From the NCBI GenBank assembly GCA_009741485.1, contig VKON01000103.1, positions 3,160,960 through 3,224,959 of the forward strand: 64,000 nt of DNA. The letters are read 5' to 3'. This document shows, piece after piece, positions 12,601 through 24,600 of the stretch (its first letter is position 1; every line of letters starts with the position of its first letter). A program made the translations under genes and the position numbers. The DNA is from Malurus cyaneus samueli. Its lineage: Eukaryota > Chordata > Aves > Passeriformes > Maluridae. The notes below the pieces were generated by a model that saw only the letters and a program-made list of their open reading frames with translations, was not told where the DNA came from and did not search any database.

Positions 12601-15600
12601 TTTTCTTTCTTTCTTGCAGCTTCGATGCAGATCCTTTGAGACGCCACACCATCTGGACCATCGTTATCGGGGGAACCTTCACCTGGCTGGGGATTTATGG
12701 GGTCAACCAGTCCACCATACAGAGATGCATTTCCTGCAAATCAGAGAGGCATGCCAAGCTGTAAGACACCTGCCATTGACACATTCCTAAGACCAAGCAT
12801 GCTGATGTACAATTGCACCAAATTTTTCAGCTATATTAAATAAATATTCAGATCCCATTAGGTGATAATAAGTTTAATTTTGCTCTGACAGTGTTCCTCT
12901 GGCTCAAAATGACTTAAGCACATGCAGAGGAAAAAGAGGCAGCTACCTGTCTCAATTTATGATCAGGCTGATAAATTCATCCTCAGAAGCAGATTCCAGC
13001 ACATAAGTTGTGTTATGATACATCTTCATTGTAAAAATGTGTTTATTGGAACTGTGTTCATGTTATGCTGCATTTAAAAGTGGTTATTGATTTAGTAAGG
13101 TATTATCTAAATAAAATGAAATCTTAATAGTTCCTTAAAATTCTGCAGAATCAGGATAATCAGGATGAAAATAGAACAAAGTGAATTTTCATCATATAGC
13201 CATACAGATCTCCAGCTTGCTACCTCCCTCAAATTCAGCAGTAATATTTGCATAGCTAGACATGTTTTACTAAACAATCAGATTTTTTTTCTCACACCTA
13301 GAGGGCTAAAGCATAAAAGTGATCATTTTTTCCTTCTTCAAGCAGTTAGCTTTTTTGCTGTCTGCAAACACACGAATTTTTCTGAAGATCATGACTGTCC
13401 AAAGGAATTTATCCTGTAGAAAATTCAGTGTCTGAAAAGCATTTAGAAGCCACAGCAGTGAGAACATCACTGATAATGATTTGAGTTAAGCTTTATGTGC
13501 TGGTAGAACATTCTGCCCTGGCCTTAGCAGTAGATTTTGCACAAGGTAATTCCCAAACATGATGTGAGCTCTATAAAACCCAGCAGCTATAGCATGAGGA
13601 TGGTGTAATTTTCTTTTTTTTCTTTTTTTCTTTTTTATTTTTTTAAATTTTGCTTCAAATTATATAACTTCTTTGAAATATAAAACCAGCTGGGATTAAG
13701 GGTTCTCCCTGAAAAGCTCAGGATAAATATCTTGTAACAACTTTTTCATTTGCCTTCCAGTGAACAGTTTCTCTCTTTTGCTGCAGGGCACTTTACCTGA
13801 ATTTGTTGGGACTTTGGACAGTCCTGGTGTGTGCAGTTTTTTGTGGATTGGTGATGTACTCTCATTACAAGAGCTGTGACCCTTGGACTGCTGGTTTCAT
13901 TTCAGCTCCTGATCAGGTACAGATGTCCATGATGACAATTAGGAGCTGCTTTGGGCTCAGATATGGCACAAATCAGTTTAAATTTTGTGAAACACTTCAT
14001 GTCATGTCCTTTCAACACTCAGGCACTGTGGTGGCTGCCAGCTCAGAGCTACAATAAATATTCTGGCAGTTCTGCAGTAATAACCCAGTTTTTGATTGGA
14101 TTTTTTTTTGGTTTATTTTGCAAAAGGAGCATTTTTGCCAAAAGACATCCCCTTTTCCTCAAAATCTGACACCATATTATTTGGGACAACACCAGAATTC
14201 AGCAACATGCTCATAAACAGCTGCTTCTCTTGCATTACCCAGGAAACTGTTAATTTTAATTAATTTTGATTAATTTCTCGTGTTGCTCTTGTGCTCTTTC
14301 TACCCCAGCTCATGCCATACTTTGTCATGGATATTTTTTCCTCGATGCCAGGAGTCCCAGGGCTGCTTGTTGCCTGTGCATTCAGCGGAACATTAAGGTC
14401 TGTGAACCCAAATTGACATTTCTGTGTAGAATCATTTCTTGGGGACCCAGAAGGAGGCCAAAATTTGCAATCCTAAGAAAAGCTCAGCTGCTTTTTTCTT
14501 AGAACATTCCAGGATGCAGCAGTAGTTCTTTATTGAATCATGTTACATGTTTAAAAATCACGTGGATGTGGCACTTGGAAACTTGGTTTAGTGGTGGATT
14601 TGACTGTGCTTGGTTAGCAGTTGGACTCTATGATCTTTGAGGTCTTTTCCTACCTAAATTAATCTCTGATTGTATTTATGACAAAGTCTAACTCCACATC
14701 TCTAGTATCTTTTTATCCAAAACAACTTTTAGAGTAATGTTATCCATACAAAGCGTAGAAAAAGTGAGTTCAGCTTCCCAAAATACCCTTGGGAGCTGCT
14801 CATGGTGAAATTTTCTTTACTTAACTGCCACAATATCATAGTCAGGGGTGTAAATGTTTTCAGCAAGTCTGTCTGTAACTGCATTCACCAAAGACTGTGT
14901 CGCTCACCAGGGCCGTTCATGGGTGACTGCACATCCTTCCATTTTAAGGGAGTAAAGTTTTAATTCTTGATCATGTCAATATTTAAGGACTTTGCAAACT
15001 TGCACATGGGAGGGTCAGCGAGGATGAGTTTCTATCTTGTCCCAAGCCAGCACGAAGCAGAGCCCCAACAAGAGCAGAAGGAACAGAATTCTCCCCAGTT
15101 TGAGCAGCACAATATGGAAAATCCCACAAAACACACAGCTCTTGAAGAGCTGAAAAAGAGGAAGCAATTCTTTATAAAATCAAGCTGATTGCAGATTATA
15201 TTTCCTCTTATTTATTTCCCACTCTTCTCCCTTCCCACAGCACGGTGGCTGCCAGCATCAATGCTTTAGCAACTGTTACCTTTGAGGACCTGGTCAAGAA
15301 AGGTTTCCCAAATCTCTCAGAGAAGATGAGCACGTGGATCAGCAAAGCTTTGTGTGGGTACTCAGGATGGGATCCATTTCTTTAGCACTGCACAGATTTC
15401 CTCAAACCCTTGGAAGACCCCACAGGAATCAAACCTTTTATAAACTCTCGAGGTGAACATCAGCCTGACGCTTCAGTAACGTGGAAAAAAAACATTAACA
15501 ACCACTACTCACAATCCTTGGAAAAGTCTGGTCTACAGAAAATATTGGAAAACACTTTTCATAACACAGAAAAATATATTGATGTAGTTATTACCACATT

Positions 15601-18600
15601 AATATTGCTTACATACATTAATATTGCTTATTCTTTCAGAGTAATAGATTAATTTCTGTTTAAACTCAGATTATTACATAAGCACATTGTTCAGCTTTTC
15701 AGAGAAGAAATACACCAAAAAAAGGTGAAAAACCCCATAAAATATCATCAACATATCAAGCACCCAACATTATTTTAAATTTAAGGATATTTGTTACAAG
15801 TATTATGGTAAGATCATAACCCTTTCATAAATACTGTAATAATACCATAAGATTTTTATTCATGTTCATAAATATCACAGAAGAGCCAAACCCATGCATT
15901 TTCTCATTCTGTGACAGCTTTTGGTCTTCTCCATTCTTGTTTTTCCACTCACTACTTGGTTTTTACACCCTGGACCTAGAAAGGTCCATTTTTTATGCCT
16001 GAAACAACACAAATTTTGGTTGCCTTTACCCAAGGCTGCTGCATAGAGAGTTCCACCCACCATGAAGATAAAACAGATGTCAAAGGAAGAAAGCCATGCT
16101 GCTCATCATCTCTCACCTCATTTCTTAGATCACTTAAAAATTATATTTAAAGGAAACAGAAACATTTCCATACGGGGCAGAACTTTATAAGCAATTAATG
16201 AAATTAAATTAATTTCATTGTTACTGTTTTGACTTTTTAAGGAAAATCAATCAACCCAATGAGACCTCACACGAGACACTGCTGAGTACATTAATAATCC
16301 ACTCTAAACATGCAATAAAAATGTTTATTTATGATCAGAAATTCCTCCAGCACTGAACCTGATCTTTTCCAGGTGTTTTATACGGTGTCCTGTGCACTTC
16401 CATGGCTGCAGCAGCCTCGCTGCTGGGAGGAGTCGTGCAGGTATTCCTTGCTTCAGAAAGAGAAAATAATGCTGCTGAAAATAATTTCTGTGGGCATTTT
16501 GCTGAGAGGAATAAGCAGGGAAAAAAAAATCATAAATCCCCTAACTCCTTCATTATTTACTCACTACTGGAAACACTGAGGTTGATTCTCTCCTGAACTG
16601 TGCCCTGAAATCACTGCTTATCCCTTCTCCATAACCATTTTCCAGCTGAAATTGCAGACTAAAATGAAAATTGGGTTTGCTGCCCCTCTGCTGCCTCTCT
16701 GAACTTTCCCTCTGTGCACCCACAGGCATCTCTCTCCATCCACGGGATGTGTGGGGGGCCCATGCTGGGGTTATTCACCCTGGGAATTCTGTTTCCCTGT
16801 GCCAACTGGAAGGTAAGGAACAAAAATCCTCGTCTAAAAGAAGGGTTTTTTTGGTTAAAACTCCATTTTGAAAATGGTTTGGGTTTTTTTCTTTTCAGAT
16901 TTAGTTCCTGAGGATCTAAGACAGATTTAGATGTGTCTTTTCCCTGTCTAAATTTATCCTGTTAAATTTAAGTTTACCCAGCTGTGGATAATTGGTGATT
17001 AGATTCATGTGAGGGTTTTCTTGAAAATTATTTTTGTTTTTGAGTTTCATTAAGAAGAAGAAAATATTCAATACTTCCACTATCCTTGGATGTGATAGTT
17101 TTTACTATATATTTATAGTATATTTTCACTATATATTTATAGTACTATTGTTGCCTTGAAAGGCCAGTTTTTAATAATGACACAGACACGGTTAAGGGGA
17201 TAAAAAGGTTTTACCTCGGTTTTGGGATCCCAGGTGCACAACTCGATGGCAGAATGCACCCCCTGTACAGCAGGGTACAAGTTTTATAGGTTTCGGAATT
17301 AGCATACCTATCTAGGATTCCCCAATAAGAAACTAAACAAATGCAGTAATGTCCCCCTATTCTAATGAACCCCCCCCCAGATGAGGCCAGAACCCAGTTT
17401 ACACAAGATGTTCTGACAGAAGGCTTCACCCAAGGCTGGAGCCTCGGGTTTAAGATACACAGGGCACACTGACTCCTTCCTTGGGATGTTTGTCTCTCTG
17501 CCCAGCAAAACGCCTAAACTAAGCTGGAATATCAAGCTTCAGGAATTACAAGCATGTGGGCTAAGGGGTACAGGCGAATGCATGGAGGGTACAGAAAGCA
17601 TAAAAAGGAAAGCAAAAATCATCAGGCATCATTCCCCCCCTTTTTAGAGACTAACAAGACTTCACTTGTCTAGTCTCTACACTTCACTAACCACAGCACC
17701 GGTTCACACAGGTGCTTACAGCACCAGATATTATACACATGACAATTATCATTACAACCATTATAAACACCTCCCTTATCCAGGCCCAGTTTGGTAACCA
17801 TGAAGTCATGTTATGAAAAATATGACCGAATTGTAAGGTATTATTTGCAGAGGCCACCTCATGTAGAATTTGGGTCCCTTTCCAAATTTCATCCAAATCC
17901 TTCATAATCCTTCCACTTTGGTCTACATAAGAGCAACAGGTGGTGTTGTACATACCCCTCCATGTGCACTGAGTAAGAAATTGAGGGCTATCCTGTGCTG
18001 TGTAATCACACGAGACGCCCCATGGATTTCCTCCTGTAAGGCTGAAATTGCATCTGCAGTATGTTGCTCAATGCGTTCAATAACGGCTGAGATGTTTACA
18101 ATTGCTGTCTCTAGTTCAACTATTCCATAGGAGGGAAGGAGAGCTCTCACTATACTATGAAAAACTGTGGGACGTTCAATGAGGGGATTGAGAGATCTTT
18201 TCCTTCTCCCATTTGGTTTTTCAATATGATCATGTATTGTTATATTGGGCACTACAGCCCCAAGAGCACAAACCTGATCCTTATCAACAGGCAGGATTTT
18301 CCATGCCTTATCCCCACATATCCAATACACCCCTGTCCCAAGTGGTAGAGTGAGTCTCCATCCCGTTAATCTCATCTTTGTTACAGCTCTTGGGTTTATT
18401 TTTTGTCTAAAATTGGTCTTGTGGCAATATGGAGGAAGAATGGCCTTTCCAGTGGCATTCATGAGCACACAGCGAACTGTTGAGTTCGCACGTTCTACCA
18501 GGCCGCTCAGGGGTATAGGAGGTAGTAGAGGGTTACCATCAGTTCGTTCCCACCTTTCAGTGCGGTTCTCTTCCAATAAGATGCCAATCAGTGGCCAGTC

Positions 18601-21600
18601 ACTAACCCCATCCAGTGGTGGTAACTGAGTACAGAACCAGCAGTTGCTCCTATTAAGAGCTTTGGATATATTTTGGACCGCTGTATTATGCAACTCACGG
18701 GCTGAACCCTGAGTCATGGTTACCAGCTGGGCAAACAACAGACATGTGAAAAACAGTTTAAACCACATCATCTTGATTTGCATCAGTCCCTGGTTTCTTG
18801 ATGGTTTCAGGGGCAGAAGCCTTCTTGACTCTGGAGTAGTGGATCCAGGGTCCCTTCCCAGCAACTTTGACTGCAGTGAGGGTTGTCAGCAAAACCTGGA
18901 ATGGTCCCTTCCACTTAGCTGCAGAGGGGTCCTGTCTCACCACTTGATGTAGACCAGTCTCCAGGCTGGATGGATGACAGGTGTGTCAGTCCTATAGGCC
19001 TGGACAACACGAGCGAATCTTGGAGCTTTTGCAAATGGAACTCAAAGCATTAAATATTTCTGCAAATTAATTTTACTCATATGAATCCTGGAATGTGTGG
19101 AATTGGTATGGTCTGCCATACAGGATTTCATAGGGACTTATATTGTCCCTCCTCCTTGGTTGTATGCGAACTCTCAGCAAGGCCAGAGGCAAGGCTTGAA
19201 CCCATGTCATTGAAGTTTCTTGGCAGATCTTACTGATCTGGATTTTGAGGGTTCCATTCATACAATCATCAACCTTGCCACTTGCTTGGGGCCTGTATGG
19301 AGTATGCAGGTCCCAAGCAAGTCCCAGAAACCTGCTAACTTCTCCGACCACCGTTGCAATGAAATGTGGTCCTCTATCCGATGACATTCCCAGAGGAACC
19401 TCAAACCTTGGAATTATGTGGTTGAGCAAGGCTTTTACTACCTCTTTTGCTGTGTTGGTGCGACAGGGGTAAGCCTCAGGCCATCCACTGAAGGTGTCAA
19501 CCAGTACCAGCACATATTTGTATCCCTCCTTGAAAGGCATTTCAGCAAAATCTATTTGCCAGTAGTCTCCTGGGAGATCTCCTGCTTTTGTCACCCCTAA
19601 CACAACTCTCTTGCTCGTGTCAGGATTGTTTCTACAACAGGTCTCACACTTGCTTGTTATAGATTGTACAATATCAGTCATCCCCTCCCAGCCACTACTT
19701 CTTCAGATGTTTTAAAAATTTTCTGCTTCCCAGTGGGTACCCTCATGCTCCCTCTGGGCTATTTTCGAAGAAGGGGGTTGGAGATACAACCTGCCTGTTG
19801 GGGAACAGCCCACCCACCTTCCTTGATTCAGCTTGAAGGGCCTTAATCAATTTTTGATCCCCCTGATCGTATTTTGGAGTAAACCCTGTCAAATCTACCT
19901 CCTTCTGTGGTACTAGTGCAAGTACGCCATTTTCTGCAATCCCCCGTGCTGCTTTGTCAGCGAAGCAGTTTCCCAGTTCGGGAGCCGTATTTCCCTTTTG
20001 ATGGCCTTTGCAGTGCATGACAGCCACTTCTGTAGGCTTCCAGATACTCTGCAGGAGTGCAAGGATCTGTTCTGCATGCTTAATTTCATTACCTTGAGCA
20101 GTCAGCAGGCCACGTTCCTTCCAAATAGCTCCATGGGCATGAATAACACTGAAGGCATATTTTGAATCTGTCCATATGTTTACTTTCTTCCCTTCGCTCA
20201 GTTCTAGAGCTCTCGTCAGTGCAATCAGTTCAGCTTTCTGTGATGACACATCTGAAGGCAAAGCTTTTGCCTCAATTACCTTATCTGCGGTGGTTACTGC
20301 ATAGCCTGTCATCCATTTACCATGTTTCATGAAGCTGCTCCCATCTGTAAAAAGTTCCCAGTCTGGATTCTCCAGAGGCACGTCCTTCAGGTCTGGTCTG
20401 CTGGAATAGGTCTCCTCTATTGTCTGCAAACAGTCATGCTCAGGCTCATTATCAAGCAATGTGGATGACAAAAACATGGCAGGGTTAACAACAGATGTTG
20501 TTTTCAGGGTAACATCATCCTGTTCCAATAACACAGATTGGTAGTTAAGCATTCTGCTTGGGGATAGCCAGTGTCCCCCCTTTTGCTCCAGCATAAACAC
20601 CACTGCATGGGGTACATACACGACAATGTGCTGCCCAAGGGTGAATTTACGGGCCTCCTGTATCAGGATGACAGTTGCTGCCACAGCTCTCAAACACCCA
20701 GGCCACCCTTGGCTAACATTGTCCAGCTGTTTTGAAAAATAGGCCACAGCTCTTTGCTGGTCTTCAAGGTGCTGTGCCAGTACCCCCAGAGCAACACTGA
20801 GTCGCTCATACGTAAAGAGTTCAAAAGGTTTACTCAAATCTGGCAGCCCCAAAGCTGGGGCTGAAATCAAAGCATGTTTTAACTGTTTAAAGGCAGCCCT
20901 TGCATTTTCTGTCCATATAATGGTCCCCTTTTCGGCTGCTTTAAGAACCCCATACAGAGGTTTTACCAGCAGTCCATAGTTCGATATCCATAAGCGGCAC
21001 CAACCTACCATTCCCAGGAAGGCTTGCATTTCTCTCACAGTGTGGGGTTCTGGAAGACGGCAGATGGCTTCTTTCCGCTCCTTACTGAGTTGCCGATGTC
21101 CACGGAAAATTTCCAACCCCAAATACACCACTGTTTCTTTGGCAATCTGTGCCTTCTCTTTTGAGACTCGATAGCCACCCAAACCCAGAAAATTCAAAAG
21201 ACTTACAGTGAGCTGGATGCAGTCATCTTGCGTTTTGGCTGCTATTAGGATGTCATCAACATATTGAAGAACTGTTCCTCCTGATTCTTGTTTCTGCCAT
21301 TCCTCCAGTTCCTTGGCCAGCTGATTTCCAAATATAGTCGGGCTGTTTTTAAATCCTTGAGGTAGGACAGTCCACGTGAGCTGAGTCTTTCTCCCTGTAT
21401 CAGGGTTTTCCCATTCAAAGGCAAAAAGTTCTTGACTATCTTTATGCACCGGGATAGAGAAAAAGGCGTCCTTGAGGTCCAAAACAGTGAACCATCCTAA
21501 CTCATTTGTCAGTGTGGTCAAGAAGGTGTAGGGGTTTGCTACGACTGAATGTATGTCCTCTGTGATTTTTTTAATTTCCTCAAATCCTGCACTAATCGAT

Positions 21601-24600
21601 AACTCTTACCATCAGCCTTCTTTACTGGCAGGATGGGTGTGTTGTATTTGGATTCACATTCCACTAGCAACCCAAATTCAAGGAACTTTTCAATGATAGG
21701 TGCTAGTCCCCTACGGCCTTCTAGTTTCAGAGGGTATTGTTTCTGCCTTACCGGTGTTGCCCCTGCTTTGAGTGTAATACTCACAGGTTCAGCTCTTTTG
21801 GATCTCCCGGGAAAACCATTGGCCCACACAATTGGAATGACAGCATCTTCAATTCTTTGGAATTTCTCCACAACACTCCTGTATGAGAATAGTAGCTGCT
21901 TCTACAAATTTAGATTCAGGAATTATAACTTTTACTCCCTCCTCTTTGGAAAATTTAATTTCCGCTTCCAATTTCTCCAGTAAATCTCTGCCCAATAATG
22001 GCTTTGGGGAATTTGGCATATATAAAAATTGGTGAGTCACCCAATGTTTTCCCAATTTGAATTTCAAGGGTTGAAAGAAAGGCCTTGTTTCACTTGCCCC
22101 TGTGGCACCGATCACATTTACAGTATCATGACTCAATTTCCCTTTTAGGGTATTTAGCACAGAGTATGTTGCCCCTGTATCCACCAGGAATTCAACATCC
22201 TCTTTCCCCAGCTTGACTATAACCGAAGGCTCGGCTGGGGTGGGCAATGCCTTCGGTCCCCGTCAGTCCCCACCCTCACCCACAGCCAATTCAGGTACCG
22301 GAGGTGTTTGTTTCAGCCGTGTCGGACACTCGTTCTTCCAGTGTCCCCTTTTCTTGCAAACGGCACACTGATCATAGCCAGAGAACTTTTTTTGGGTGGG
22401 TTAGATGACTTCCCTTATCTGTTTTTTCTATGGTGGTTTTTATCTTGTGTATCTGTTGAATCCCTATTTTGATACACCTTCCAGGCTGCATTCAACAATG
22501 CTCATATCATATGTCCCATCCATTTTTTGCAACTTTTCCTTATGTCTTTTGCAGACTGGCCTATAAACAGAAAGGCCAAGTGGGACTGCTGTGCAGGGGA
22601 TTCAAGATCCAGATTTGTGTATTTCCGTGCAGCTTCCTTGAGCCTATTCAGGAAGTCTGTAGGGGACTCATTTACATCTTGCCTAATTTCATATAATTTG
22701 GACCAATTCACTGTTTTGGGAATAGCACATTTCAACCCAAGGACCACCCATTTTTGATATCGTTTTAATTTGGCCATCTGATCTGGCACATTGGGGTCCC
22801 ACCCTGGATCTGATAAAGGGAAAATGTCATTTACAGGTCCTTGAAGGGTCCCAGCTGTAATTTGGGTCTCTATAGCAGCTATTGCAGCCTTGGTGACCAT
22901 TTCCTTTTCTGTGCTATCCAGCAATTCATCTAGCATTACATTCAGATCACTCCAGTCTGGATTTTGTGACTTTATAGCTGTTTCAAAACGCATGGCCACT
23001 CTTTCTGGATTGTCCCTATACCGTCCAACCGATTCCTTCCACTGTTGTAATTCCCCAAGGGAGAAAGGTGTTTTTATATAAACCAGTCCTTGATTACCGA
23101 CAGCCTGCCTCAGGGGTGCCTCTAGAGCAGGCTCCTCCTGCTCTGCACCATCTCTTTTGGACCGGGTGCGTTTGGCAACGGGACTAGGTGCCTCTATCGC
23201 CTCTCGAGCAACTTTCCCCCTCCTCCTTCTAGCCCCTGTGACTGCTGCACCCTCAGCATCTGTCTCCTCTTCAGAGGAGCAATCTCGGCAACAGTCTCCT
23301 GGCTCGATTTTAACTGAAATTATTTCTCCCTTTGTACTAACAACGGTTGTCCGGCCAATCGGCCAACACCCCCCGCTCCCGGCCCCAGAGGGACCCGGAA
23401 CGGCAGCAGGACCCGCCACAGCTCCCCCGCCCACGGATCCGCCCTCGGGGCAGCTCGGAACGGCGGCGGGACCCGCCCCCAGTCCGCCCCCGGATCCGCC
23501 CTCTGGGAGGCAGAGGGGTGGTGGGGGCGGTGGCCACCCATCTGCCGCTCCCTGCCCCTGAGGGGCGGGAGGAAGGGGCGCGGCGGCAGCGGGGGAAGCG
23601 GCAGGGCACCTCCCCCCACCCCGATGGGTGCCGGTGGCGCTGATGGCTGAACAGGGGGGGGAGATACCCCCCCCCGAAGGGCGGGTGCCACTAAGTCCAA
23701 GTCTGTCATATCTGTTTCCTTGGTTCGAGCCGCTTTATCAGTCACTGGCATGTCTCCCCTCCCTTTTTCCTCTTTAGTAAAACCATCTCAAACCATCCTT
23801 TCTTTGGTTGACTGTAAGCTTGTTCTCTGTTCAAGAATATTGCAAACAACTCTGCATATCTCAACTCCTCATACCTGCCCTGGACTCTGAGTTCCACCAA
23901 TAAATCAGTAATCAACTCATTATCCAGACTCCCAAACTGTGGCCATCTCCTTCCAGTTCTAAGACCTAAAACAGGCCAAACACATGTGCAGAGTCTTACT
24001 AACTCCCCCGTGATCAGAGTTGTCCTCTTCCCAGTTAGAACCCGCCAAATTCAATATTACACTTAATGGGGATTCAGGGGGATCTGATACTTTGAGAGGA
24101 TGATACACACCCCATGTTCTGTTTGAAATGAAAAAGCAGTTAGAGTAGGAAGCAAGAATCGAACCAGCGATCTCACCCCCCACAACAAGTTGCAGCCTAA
24201 CCTAAGTGCAAAAGCAGAGCAGAGAGAAACAGAAGCGCATGCATGCAAGAAACTGCCCTTGCTGGTCTCACACTGCCACCCAGCAGAGAGACCCAGCCCT
24301 GACCTTTCAGCTGCGTGCTGCACTGAGCCCTGGCAGCTCTCAGGCTCTGTGTGGATACAGCAAGAGCTCCTCTTCTTTCCACACCCCCTGGGAAAAGGAA
24401 ATTTCCTTATTACAGAAAACCCCCCTTTTACAGGGCCCCTGTGGCCACAAACCCACCCTCACCAACCCTTTTGCTAGCAAAAATACCTACCCCTTTTATC
24501 TTACCTCCTCCCGTGCCTTGTGTTGGATTTCTTTGAAGTTCCCGTCTCAGCTGGGACTGCTGCTCCCCCTCCCAAAGTGCTGGCAAAGGAGAGGTGCAGC

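Noticed and set aside
23157..23561. Long + strand frames opposite gag (also 1692-2136 and 61567-62062 on minus)
   Set aside because: They are shadows of GC-rich Pro/Gly repeats, which are open on both strands.
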